64,000 bases of DNA from Proteobacteria bacterium ST_bin11 (lineage in GTDB: Bacteria > Pseudomonadota > Gammaproteobacteria > Methylococcales > Methylomonadaceae): positions 1 through 64,000 of the forward strand of contig MSXO01000051.1 of the NCBI GenBank assembly GCA_002083615.1, read 5' to 3'. Under the pieces are notes generated by a model. That model worked only from the letters and a program-made list of their open reading frames with translations, did no database searches and was not told where the DNA came from. Position 1 is the stretch's first letter; the number at the start of each line of letters is the position of its first letter. The position numbers and the translations under genes were made by a program. Shown in pieces: positions 52,501-59,991 of the stretch.

Positions 52501-55223
52501 TGATCCTGAATGAAAAGGAAATTTCTTACGTCGAGGATTTGCAGACGGTGCTGGAAAGCTTGGTACGCGAGAATCAAGCGCGCTCAGCGTCTGCAGAGTC
52601 CGCGCAGCAAGGCGCTATTTTCGTACTGCAGGCAAATTTGCTTTCGCTGGAAGAACGGCGTTTATTGCAGGCAGCGGCAAGAGCCATGTTAGTGGGCAAT
52701 CGCGGTACCTTGGCCGAACAATTATTGCGGCACCCAAGGCCGGCCATGCCCTTCATTACCGAAACCCCCTTGCTGTTACCAGCGAGTGAAACGCCAGCTT
52801 TGGCTGTGCCGCCGCTGGAATTTTTCAATGGTTTGGGCGGTTTTGCCGAAGACGGTCGCGAATACGTGATCGTATTAGACAAAGGCCAATATACCCCAGC
52901 GCCGTGGATTAACGTGATCGCCAATCCGGCGCTCGGTTTTACGGTGTCCGAGTTGGGCAGCGGTTGCACCTGGTGCGGCAACAGCCGTGAAAACCAATTA
53001 ACCCCTTGGTCTAACGATCCGGTTGGCGATGCATCGGGTGAAGTGTTTTATATTCGCGATGACGAAACTTCCGAACTGTGGACGCCCACCGCTCTGCCGA
53101 TCCGGGTAGACAATGCTAGTTATTTGATTCGACACGGCCAGGGTTATAGCCGTTTCGAACATCATTCGCATGGCATCCACAGCGAATTACTGCAGTTCGT
53201 CAGCAAAGACGATCCGGTCAAAATCGCCTCATTGACGTTGACCAATAGCGCCGGTCATCGCCGCCGCCTGACCGTAACCGTCTATTTGGAATGGGTGCTA
53301 GGTGCCTCGCGCAGTACCACCGCACCGCATATTGTGACGGAAATGGATGCGGATACCGGGGCCATGTTGGCTTACAACCCCTGGGACCCTGAGTTTGGCG
53401 AACGGGTAGCCTTCGCGGATTTGGCTGGACGGCAGACTGCCTGGACCGCCAATCGCGCAGAGTTTCTAGGCCGGAACGGCAGCTTGGACGCACCCGCCAG
53501 CTTGTTGAGTCGCAAACCGCTGAAAAACCGGGTTGGTGCCGGCATGGACCCTTGCGCGGCATTGCAGACCAGCTTTGAGTTGGCGGCGGATGAGAGTATC
53601 GAGATCGTATTTTTACTGGGGCAGGGCAAGGACAAAGCGCATGCGGTGGAATTGATTCGCCGGCAGCGCGCGGTCGAGGTTGCAACAGCATTTGCCGAGG
53701 TTACACAGTCTTGGCAGACTATGCTAAGCAAGGTGCAAGTTAAAACCCCGGATCGCGAGCTAGATGTACTGTTAAACAGCTGGCTGTTGTACCAAACCTT
53801 AAGTTGTCGAATGTGGGCGCGGGCGGCGTTCTATCAGGTGGGCGGCGCGTTTGGCTTTCGCGATCAATTGCAAGACAGCATGGCATTGGCGGTGTCCAGG
53901 CCGGATTTGACCCGGGAACATATTTTGCGCGCCGCCGCCCGCCAATTCGAGCCCGGCGACGTGCAGCATTGGTGGCATCCGCCTACCGGTCGCGGCGTGC
54001 GCACCCGGTTTTCCGACGATCGGGTTTGGCTACCGTTTGTGGTAGGGCATTATCTTGAGGTCAGTGGCGATAGTCTTGTGTTAGAAGAACTATTGCCATT
54101 TTTGGAAGGGCCGGAGTTAGCGGCAGAACAGGATGATGCCTATTTTCATCCTACCGAAACCGCGCGAAAGGCCAGCCTATTCGAGCATTGCGCGCGGGCA
54201 CTGGATTTAAGCTTAGCCACCGGCGCGCACGGCTTGCCGCTGATCGGCAGCGGCGATTGGAATGATGGCATGAATCGGGTCGGCAATCGAGGGCAGGGCG
54301 AGAGTATCTGGCTGGCCTGGTTTTTGATAAAAACCCTGTCTGATTTCGCCGCCATTGCCGAAAAACGCGGCGATAACGAGCGGGCAAAACGTTGGCTTGA
54401 GCATGCCGGACAATTGCGCATTGCCGTCGAAGCGGAGGGCTGGGACGGCGCCTGGTATCGGCGCGCCTATTTTGATGACGGTTCGCCGCTAGGCTCGGCA
54501 ACTAACGCCGAATGCCGCATCGATTCAATTGCGCAAAGCTGGGGCGTCATCGCCGGGGTTGCCGACCCGGAACGGGCGCGGCGGGCAATGGAGTCGGTAC
54601 GCGAATATCTGGTGCGCTACGGCGACGATCTGGTGTTGTTGTTCACGCCGCCGTTCGATAAAACCGACCGCGATCCCGGCTATGTGAAAAGCTATCCGCC
54701 CGGCATCCGCGAGAACGGCGGGCAATACACCCACGCGGCGATCTGGTCGGTGATTGCCTACGCCATGCTGGGTGAAGGCGATCAAGCTGTCGAACTGTTG
54801 CGCATGCTGAACCCGATCAAACGCACCACCAGTCGCACCGGGGTTTATGCCTATAAGGTGGAGCCCTATGTCATAGCCGCGGATATTTATTCCGAAGCGC
54901 CGCACGCCCGGCGCGGCGGCTGGACTTGGTACACAGGTGCCGCCGGTTGGTTTTATCGGGCCGGGTTGGAATCTGTGTTGGGTTTGCAGGTGCGCGGTGA
55001 CCGCTTGCTGTTCGCGCCTTGCATACCCAGAGCCTGGCAGAGCTTCAGCATGACTTATCAGCATGGCAGCAGTGTTTACCAAATCCAAGTTGATAACCCG
55101 AATGGCGCGATGCAAGGCATTGCCAGCCTAGCGCTGGATGGTGCCGATCAAGCGCCAGGCGATGGTATCCAACTGGTTGACGACGGAAAGCAGCACGAGG
55201 TCAGGGTGGTATTGGGCAGTTAA
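46521..55223 (+). CDS. ndvB: Cyclic beta-1,2-glucan synthase (NdvB/ChvB-type)
   Basis: This 2,900-residue protein starts behind GGAG and is full length for the family. An N-terminal region with charged helices (about 1-400) is followed by membrane segments (about 405-470). The GT84 domain has DAD (625-627, in VVTLDADTKLPMG), and more membrane segments follow (about 810-1000). A glucoamylase-like part comes next (about 1040-1560, NFGLYLLSVVSARDFGWLGL). The GH94-like phosphorylase end has the general acid in SGDWNDGMNRVG (Asp2582). It makes periplasmic cyclic beta-1,2-glucan from UDP-glucose; GT84 polymerises and GH94 sets chain length. The GH94 part may differ in function. Such glucans protect against low osmolarity. 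Confidence 0.92.
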   Translation: MAKRREQRRHVRSEHPGGEEAPIRFELFNTERLEQHAVSLAKAQKITNLKKGRKLIPRVRENAWVLLEAYKAVAKAVRDQHAITPAAEWLLDNFHVIEEQVSDIHVDLPESYSRELPKLAEGVLAGYPRVYGIAWALVAHTDSRFAPDLLNLFVRAYQSVEPLTLGELWAIPITLRVLLVENLRRLAVSIMRSQNGRRLADEFVDHVEQIVARSDTPDPAIPAGVLPAEPLRQAYAVQILQRSHDPHPAIALSLKFLSDWLGEQGLSLDDIVHREHAAQIADNMTVRNIITSMRAISAYDWPQFVEDVSLVDDCLRAHDGYAEMDFLTRDRYRHAIEELAKRSPLSEIEIARLAIAEVQIAIDQDSSDARQTEPGYYLIGAGRYALETKMHYRSTFKQRLLRTYVSHAGLAYVGSLGLMTLCLLALPLSVSSAAGLSVFQLALLGLVLIFPASDIAVGLMNHFIIAGLPPNHLPRLELKDGVPDALSTFVVVPTMFVSEAGVKQQVEQMEIRYLANPDGAVRFALLSDWADAEHETQANDDKLLSVAVGAINALNAKYAQQRFFVFHRKRLWNPSESKWMGWERKRGKLQEFNRLLRGATDTSFLPISGQPAVAPPDICYVVTLDADTKLPMGVVAQLVGVAAHPLNKPVFDAVSQTIVEGYGILQPRVTPTLPQRQERSMFHQIFAGASGTDAYSSSVSELYQDLLGLGTYSGKGLYHVDSFEAALAGRVPDNTQLSHDLFESVYVRCGLVSDIEFFEEYPSHTDVAASREHRWARGDWQLIPWIFGKRGKGMPMIGRWKMLDNLRRSLSAPAAFFGLVLSWAIPQAPLLTLIGFVLTALAFPAILAVTAGFTAPRRGISLATHLRGALENVAWALCNSLVALTLLAQQAWLMTDAISTTLVRLFITRRKLLKWVTALQAKAGAGHALKNLIRPLSHSSSVVFGAGALVVLFNPDAIVAAAPFLLLWWLAPVVARALSLPPKMDVAETLLPADSQQLRLYGRRIWRFFTTFVTAEEHYLPPDNFQEDPQAVIAHRSSPTNFGLYLLSVVSARDFGWLGLTDSVERLEATLATLTDLPKLHGHFYNWYDTRTLQMLEPRYVSTVDSGNLAGHLLTLAQACREMASKPLDLNNALLGLADTHRLLLNALTHIDDDRRTLTVTMRELRQKTDMLGDLLASRPADVAAWSMLWQQLTICANAMQDLATAHAVERGDSQDNEVLAWAGYLCQDIRSHARDVATLIPWIHFPDQYPSLCSQNAEQNHPFGLEAPLYKLPNHYALWADHEEYAQPANLPSAQKALIVLLRRAGDQAQAIHQRLKFMAEHLEGLFQDMDFKFLYDTNRHMFAIGYRVAEGAIDPSYYDLLASEARLSSIIAIAKRDVPSTHWFHLGRRVTRVAHGTVLLSWSGSMFEYLMPSLVTYTPRYSLLDQTCRLVIKRQIAYGKERGVPWGVSESAFNGRDFYFTYQYSAFGVPGLGMKRGLGEELVIAPYATALAAMYLPHAAVENFARLEREGALGRYGFYEALDYTPIRLAEGKRVAMVRCYMAHHQGMSLVAFANVVHDGSMRHRFHRAALIQSADLLLQERVPHGADTSVLPLLQELADIKETVQPPVRRVPSPMSSVPSTLLLSNGAYAVMITAAGSGYSLRRNLAVTRWREDTTRDAWGSYLYLRDVDSGQVWSAGYQPTTATPEHYEVVFVEDRARITRTDGAIVTTLEIVVSPEDDAEIRRLSLTNNSMHEREIEVTSYAEIVLTTMQADIAHPAFSNLFVQTEYLPQTRALLAHRRQRNADDPHLWVAHLLADRQTGDGLQYETDRARFIGRGHTLRAPLAVMDGRPLSNTVGSVLDPIFSLRTRIKVAAGATEHLTFTTLVAASRQAAADLTDKYHNLMAWERVSALAWTHAHVQLHHLRTKPDEAQLFQMLANRLLYADPSLRPAGKFLQMNALNVTSLWRYGISGDRPILLLRVGEPENRGIVEQLLRAHEYWRIKGLVVDLVILNEKEISYVEDLQTVLESLVRENQARSASAESAQQGAIFVLQANLLSLEERRLLQAAARAMLVGNRGTLAEQLLRHPRPAMPFITETPLLLPASETPALAVPPLEFFNGLGGFAEDGREYVIVLDKGQYTPAPWINVIANPALGFTVSELGSGCTWCGNSRENQLTPWSNDPVGDASGEVFYIRDDETSELWTPTALPIRVDNASYLIRHGQGYSRFEHHSHGIHSELLQFVSKDDPVKIASLTLTNSAGHRRRLTVTVYLEWVLGASRSTTAPHIVTEMDADTGAMLAYNPWDPEFGERVAFADLAGRQTAWTANRAEFLGRNGSLDAPASLLSRKPLKNRVGAGMDPCAALQTSFELAADESIEIVFLLGQGKDKAHAVELIRRQRAVEVATAFAEVTQSWQTMLSKVQVKTPDRELDVLLNSWLLYQTLSCRMWARAAFYQVGGAFGFRDQLQDSMALAVSRPDLTREHILRAAARQFEPGDVQHWWHPPTGRGVRTRFSDDRVWLPFVVGHYLEVSGDSLVLEELLPFLEGPELAAEQDDAYFHPTETARKASLFEHCARALDLSLATGAHGLPLIGSGDWNDGMNRVGNRGQGESIWLAWFLIKTLSDFAAIAEKRGDNERAKRWLEHAGQLRIAVEAEGWDGAWYRRAYFDDGSPLGSATNAECRIDSIAQSWGVIAGVADPERARRAMESVREYLVRYGDDLVLLFTPPFDKTDRDPGYVKSYPPGIRENGGQYTHAAIWSVIAYAMLGEGDQAVELLRMLNPIKRTTSRTGVYAYKVEPYVIAADIYSEAPHARRGGWTWYTGAAGWFYRAGLESVLGLQVRGDRLLFAPCIPRAWQSFSMTYQHGSSVYQIQVDNPNGAMQGIASLALDGADQAPGDGIQLVDDGKQHEVRVVLGS

Positions 55224-55638
55224 GCTTTACTGCCAAACCGGGGAAAACATCACGCGCAAAACATGGCTCAATTTGGGCAAGGTGGCTGGTACGCCATTTC
55301 TTCCGCTTGGCTTCGTTGAATTTTTTGGCGACAGCGGCCAGAATGTTTTCGGCACTGCCGGGTTTTTCGATCTTGCGGGTTATGCCAGGGCCTATATTGT
55401 TCGGGATCTGCTTGCGGAATTGGTAGAGTTTTTCTCTGGCTTGGCTCAGGCTGATTTTGGGGTAAGTCCCAATCGACAGAGATTTTTCCTTACCTCCAAA
55501 TCGGTATTTAAACCGCTACCACTTACCCCAACCATTTACCTGGGGCTGCAATAACAGGAAAAGCCCCTTTTCATCAGCCAGCTTGAAAGGCTTGTCGGCG
55601 CTGGTCTTCTCGTTCCTGCAGGCGGTGTCGGATAGCAT
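55201..55638 (-). pseudogene. Remnant of a tyrosine-recombinase integrase
   Basis: The frame from ATG 55638 reads like the N-terminal DUF4102 part of P4-type integrases: MLSDTACRNEKTSADKPFKL, ADEKGLFLLL, then a TAG at codon 41 (55516-55518), then RFKYRFGGKEKSLSIGTYPK, SLSQAREKLYQFRKQI and a last WRTSHLAQIE-like part. The stop replaces what is normally Trp (W-RLKYRF), so TGG to TAG fits. The similarity ends near 55235; the catalytic domain is gone. It overlaps the 3' end of the glucan synthase by 23 bases. It lies next to the 3' end of tRNA-Ser, a classic integration site. Confidence 0.75.
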
Positions 55639-55725
55639 TTTGGGGGTAACTCTTACTTGGGAAAGTCAGCTGCCCCCACTTAACCCCGAACTCCAATAGA
55701 TTCGGTTGTACGTCGTTGGACAATA

Positions 55726-55760
55726 AAAAACCCGCTAAGCCCAATGACTTGCGGGTTTTT
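55726..55760 (-). terminator. Terminator of tRNA-Ser
   Basis: AAAAACCCGC and GCGGGTTTTT pair around a 15-base loop, 30 bases after the tRNA 3' end on the minus strand. Confidence 0.7.
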
Positions 55761-55789
55761 AGTCTTTTGCATCTTGGTGGATGCTTAAT

Positions 55790-55877
55790 TGGCGGAGAAA
55801 GAGGGATTCGAACCCTCGATACGTTGCCGTATACACACTTTCCAGGCGTGCGCCTTCGACCGCTCGGCCATCTCTCC
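55790..55877 (-). tRNA. tRNA-Ser(GGA)
   Basis: On the minus strand the sequence begins GGAGAGATGGCCGAGCGGTC and ends with an encoded CCA at 55790. It has the T-loop GGTTCGAATCCC, an extra arm of class II tRNA (GTATACGGCAACGTATC) and an anticodon loop CTGGAAA, giving anticodon GGA (serine codons UCC/UCU). The acceptor pairs GGAGAGA with the 3' TCTCC-containing end. The 88-base length is normal. Confidence 0.95.
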
Positions 55878-56333
55878 TAATGTTCAGCCGGCGATTGTAT
55901 AAGTTTCTTGGAGTTAGCGCAATCAGTTGCTTGGTTTTACTGTCATTCACTGTCTCAAGGAACGAAGATTCTTAATAGCGGAAAAACGCTTTGTGCTAGA
56001 GGTTTCTTTAACACAAATACCTTTTCTAAGCGCCCGAAGATATTGAAAAAGATTGGTTTTTGATTAGAGCTAGACAGTGGGCTTTGCCGATGAAAAATGA
56101 CTGGGCTTTATGCGCTGAAGTCGAGCAGCAAAGTAGAGTGCTGAGGAAGCGACTTTCGTGAGAAATAGTGTCAAACAATTACAAAAGGAGTACGGGTATG
56201 TTGCTATTCATGGTGATTGAGACAGCTGTTGATTGCCTGATACGGATATTTGAAAACAGAAGAACGTAAAAATGTTTTTCCGCATTGCATAATTTACAGT
56301 AGGCAAGAATTATAGAAATGTCTGATATAAATC
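55878..56333. other. Intergenic region, no gene
   Basis: AT-rich sequence upstream of tRNA-Ser, including its promoter. I see no gene or motif. Confidence 0.4.
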
Positions 56334-56608
56334 TTTCCTGATTACTTATGAGTTTCAGCCGTATGGAAGACCCTTCAAATAACCGTCATACCGGCATACC
56401 CTCTGGGGCACAAGTGGATTGCCGGTATCCAGCGTACACGCATGTACCGGGCCAATTGTGAGCAGAGTGATTCCCGGCTCGCATCCATGCAGTTTGGACC
56501 CCGGCAATCCACTTGTGCCCCAGAGGGTATGCCGGGGCGACGCGACCTTTATAACTCATAGGATCACACGATTTCAGTTTCGGCTGAAGCTTATACGTAA
56601 TCAGGAAA
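56334..56608. repeat. Nested inverted-repeat element (MITE-like)
   Basis: The outer arms (TTTCCTGATTACTTATGAGT at 56334 and its inverted counterpart ending at 56608) are about 28 bases and imperfect. Inside lies a second, perfect 35-base inverted pair (56391-56425 and 56501-56535, with CCGGCATACCCTCTGGGG). No coding capacity is seen. It looks like one small inverted-repeat element with another inserted in it. A degenerate half of the inner arm is at 25826-25864. Confidence 0.7.
56391..56535. repeat. Inner inverted-repeat element, 35-bp perfect arms
   Basis: The arms at 56391-56425 and 56501-56535 are exact reverse complements, with a 75-base middle. Folded, it is a long hairpin. Confidence 0.8.
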
Positions 56609-56714
56609 TCTTTTGTAAGTATTGAATAATCTAGTAATTGTGTTTGATTGATAAACTATTTTCCGCCTTGTATTCATGCGGGTGTCCTGAATCTTGTGTG
56701 AGCGGGATTTAGTT

Positions 56715-57295
56715 ATCGATTAGGCATCCGGTCTTCAAACAGAATGCGAAACCGATTCAAGCGGCTTTCCAGTCATGTGAAGGCTTTGTCTATTTTTGAC
56801 TAATATTCATCAGCGCCAAATAGAATCATTTCTACAAGGCCTAGTAACTGGGAAATGAGCCGCTATTCTTGCTGATTTTTCGCAGACTCATGTTCACCGA
56901 ATGGATGGTTTTAGTGGTGTAAATGATGCGGGGTATCTCCGGCGGATAGTCGAGGAGTGGAAGGATCCTATCCCAATTACGTCGTCAAATTTGAACAATT
57001 GGCAGGTATCGGCTGATGGGTATATTCGCTTGAGATCGCCGGCGATCTGTTTACGCTTCTTCCAACTGTCGGACATAGTTCAGGTGCCGACCAAGTGGAC
57101 GATACACAGTTGGACGGCAGCCTGTGGATAGAGGGTTTCAATCGCTTCAGGAAAGCCCTCGACACAGGCAATTAAGATGGCTTGCAAGCCGCGATTCTTC
57201 AAATCGTTCATCGCCGGTAACCAGAACTTGGCGCCTTCGGTTTGGGCTATCCATAAGCCCGACACTTCTTTCGCACTGCCGATTTTGCATCTTAC
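56715..57295 (-). mobile_element. Decayed IS256-family transposase
   Basis: Translated in pieces on the minus strand it matches the IS256/mutator transposase. First comes GSAKEVSGLWIAQTEGAKFW, then NRGLQAILIACVEGFPEAIE, YPQAAVQLCIVHLV and a stop, then SWKKRKQIAGDLKRIYPSAD. In another frame come LDYPPEIPRIIYTTKTIHSV, MSLRKISKNSGSFPSY and, with several stops, MNISQK and DWKAA. It has many stops and at least two frame changes, and the N-terminal part is absent. It is an old remnant. Confidence 0.8.
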
Positions 57296-57388
57296 CTTAG
57301 TTGGCCATGCAATTTAATTTACCTGCCTAGCGGCAATATCTTACAATTCGGTAGCCCTTGGCTAACTATAATTATTTAGGAGGATCTC

Positions 57389-58396
57389 ATGTTTAAATTT
57401 CGTTTGCTGGTTTCTGCGATCGCACTGACTGGTTCGATGTCGGTTATGGCCGCCGATGCGCTACCGACTACTGCCCCTGCGCCGGCCGATAACCCCACCA
57501 CCGCTGAAAAGGTGGCATTGGGTAAAATGCTCTATCACGATCCGCGTCTGTCTTCTACGGGCACCGTATCTTGCGCGTCTTGCCACAATACTATGTTGGG
57601 CGGCGAAGATAATCGGCCAAACTCCATGGGTGTCAATGGGCAAACCGGCGGTCGCAGTGCGCCGACTGTGTGGAACGCCGCCTTTAATAAAGTCCAGTTT
57701 TGGGATGGTCGGGCCGATAGTTTGGAAGCTCAAGCGGCGGGTCCTGTGACTAACCCAATCGAAATGGGTATGAAAAGCTGGGACGACGTGGTTGCGCGGT
57801 TAAAAACTATTAAAGGATATCGACATGCCTTTGAAGTGGCCTTCGGTAGCGACTCCGATGTGATTACAAAAGACAATGCCACTAAAGCGATTGCCGCATA
57901 CGAAAGAACCTTGATTACGCCGAACAGCGCTTATGACAAATATGTCAAAGGTGATAAAGAAGCTCTGACCGAGCAGCAAGAGCGCGGCCTTAAAAAAGCT
58001 GTCGAGTTGGGATGCACCAGTTGCCACAGTGGTCCCGCCTTTAACGGCCCAGGGGCATTCCAAAAATTCCCTATTAACTCCAACGGCTATTTCGAAGCGC
58101 AATACCACTTCCAAAAAGACAAAGGCTTAGCTGAAGTCACTAAAAAGCCAGCCGATGAGCACCTTTGGAAAGTCCCGACATTACGTAACGTGGCGCTAAC
58201 CGCACCTTACATGCATAACGGTTCGGTTAAAACCTTGGACAAAGCTGTCTGGTTAATGGGTAAATTGCAATTGAATCAAGAATTGTCAGATGCCGACGTT
58301 GCCGACATTGTGGCGTTTTTGAATGCGCTTACTGGGGAGTTTCCTGCGCAAACTATGCCGCATTTGCCCGGAACACCAGGTTCTAGCTTTAACTGA
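57389..58396 (+). CDS. Di-heme cytochrome c peroxidase
   Basis: The 335-residue protein starts behind TAGGAGG and has a signal peptide (about 1-21, SVMAA). The first heme site is Cys62-Cys65-His66 in SCASCHN and the second is Cys209-Cys212-His213 in GCTSCHSG. The C-terminal block is typical: WKVPTLRNVALTAPYMHNGS, VWLMGKLQLNQELSD. The enzyme reduces H2O2 in the periplasm with electrons from small c cytochromes. The gene has its own intrinsic terminator. Confidence 0.93.
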   Translation: MFKFRLLVSAIALTGSMSVMAADALPTTAPAPADNPTTAEKVALGKMLYHDPRLSSTGTVSCASCHNTMLGGEDNRPNSMGVNGQTGGRSAPTVWNAAFNKVQFWDGRADSLEAQAAGPVTNPIEMGMKSWDDVVARLKTIKGYRHAFEVAFGSDSDVITKDNATKAIAAYERTLITPNSAYDKYVKGDKEALTEQQERGLKKAVELGCTSCHSGPAFNGPGAFQKFPINSNGYFEAQYHFQKDKGLAEVTKKPADEHLWKVPTLRNVALTAPYMHNGSVKTLDKAVWLMGKLQLNQELSDADVADIVAFLNALTGEFPAQTMPHLPGTPGSSFN

Positions 58397-58420
58397 GTCT
58401 TATCAGTCAGGTAAACGAGA

Positions 58421-58443
58421 GGGGCCGTAAGGCCCCTTTTTTT
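58421..58443 (+). terminator. Rho-independent terminator GGGGCC-GTAA-GGCCCC
   Basis: A 6-bp GC stem, 4-base loop and seven T. It lies 25 bases after the peroxidase stop. Confidence 0.8.
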
Positions 58444-58612
58444 GTGGCCATGAGCAGTGCTATTAACCACGCTCTGGAGCATCGCTGCTCGATTATGGCG
58501 TGGCAATAGATGATCATGGGATGGCGCCACCATCTCAGTGCAAATAGGTTCTTTACCGGTTAAACAGAAGACATGGGTTTAGAGGCTTATTCTGGGCGGT
58601 TGCGATGTTCGT

Positions 58613-59728
58613 TTAGTTCAGGAATTGATCCGGCGGCAGATAATTAAAGCCAAAAGCATCGGTAATGCCCTGGCACGTCACATTGCCGGCCACGATGTTC
58701 AGTCCCTTTAGCAAAGCCGAATTGTCTTTAAGCGCTTGTTGCCAGCCTTTGTTGGCGAGTTGCAGGGCATAGGGCAGAGTGGCGTTGGTTAGGGCCTGTG
58801 TCGAGGTGCGCGGTACCGAGCCGGGCATATTAGCAACTGCATAATGCACAACGTTATCGATGATATAAATCGGATCGGCGTGGGTGGTAGGATGAGTAGT
58901 CTCCACGCAGCCGCCTTGGTCTACCGCTACATCGACGATCACAGCGCCGGGTTGCATCAATTTTAAATCGTCGGCTCGGATCAGCTTGGGCGCGGCTGCG
59001 CCTGTGACCAGTACGCCGCCGATGACCAGATCTGCCGTGCGGATTTGCTCGAGAATAGCGTGCCGACTGGAAAACAGCAGCTGTACATTCGCCGGCAAAA
59101 TATCGCTGAGTTGGCGCAGCCGGTCCAAGGACAAATCCACCACCGTAACTTGCGCACCCAATCCCGCCGCCATTTTTGCCGCCTGCGTACCGACTACCCC
59201 ACCGCCCAAAATCAAGACCTTGGCCGGTAACACGCCGGGTACGCCACCGAGTAACATGCCGCGACCGCCATAGAGTTTTTCCAGATAATGCGCGCCTTCT
59301 TGAACGGCTAGCCGGCCGGCTACTTCGGACATTGGGGTGAGCAAGGGTAATTCGCCGGAAGGCAGTTGCACGGTTTCATAGGCGATACAAGTCGCACCAG
59401 AGGCTAGATGTGCTTCAGTTAACGGGCGATTGGCGGCAAAGTGGAAATAGGTAAATAGCGTTTGGCCGGGCCGAATCAGCGACCATTCCGGCTCTATCGG
59501 CTCCTTGACCTTAATGATCATCTCCGCAGAGGCCCAAACCGATTCGGGACCATCGACTAGATTAGCGCCTGCCGCTTGGTATAGTGCATCTTCGAAGCCG
59601 GCGCCAATGCCGGCACCGCTTTCCATTGTGACACTATGTCCTGCGCTGACTAAGGCGGCAACGCCGGACGGTACCACCGATACTCGGTTTTCGTTAGGTT
59701 TGATTTCCTTGGGTACGCCGATTTTCAT
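58613..59728 (-). CDS. ald: Alanine dehydrogenase
   Basis: The start is ATG 59728 (MKIGVPKEIKPNENRVSVVP) behind GAGGTG. The 371-residue protein has the conserved N-terminal RV..VP block, YFHFAANRPLTEAHLASGAT, the NAD-binding GGGVVGTQAAKMAAGLGAQV and the C-terminal DQGGCVETTHPTTHADPIY. It converts L-alanine and NAD+ to pyruvate, ammonia and NADH, or runs backward to fix ammonia. In methanotrophs it may be used for ammonium assimilation. It is a single-gene unit. Confidence 0.94.
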   Translation of the reverse strand: MKIGVPKEIKPNENRVSVVPSGVAALVSAGHSVTMESGAGIGAGFEDALYQAAGANLVDGPESVWASAEMIIKVKEPIEPEWSLIRPGQTLFTYFHFAANRPLTEAHLASGATCIAYETVQLPSGELPLLTPMSEVAGRLAVQEGAHYLEKLYGGRGMLLGGVPGVLPAKVLILGGGVVGTQAAKMAAGLGAQVTVVDLSLDRLRQLSDILPANVQLLFSSRHAILEQIRTADLVIGGVLVTGAAAPKLIRADDLKLMQPGAVIVDVAVDQGGCVETTHPTTHADPIYIIDNVVHYAVANMPGSVPRTSTQALTNATLPYALQLANKGWQQALKDNSALLKGLNIVAGNVTCQGITDAFGFNYLPPDQFLN

Positions 59729-59991
59729 ATTCACCTCGTGTGTCATATTAAATGATGCTGGTTCGATCAAAGCAATAATCAGACCGTAAGCCTTTGTCAG
59801 CCAAAAGTGCTAAATGTTCAATGGCTTACTCAGCAGGGCTAAGCGACTTGTTGTAGCGTTTGTTGTGATTTGTTGACTATTTTGGCGCAAAACCCCTGCT
59901 CTGCCTTGGACGGGTCGATACACTGCCGCGCCGGGGATGGACTTGAAATATCGTCTAAGCTTAGTCCACTGGATTTACCAACGAGGACATC

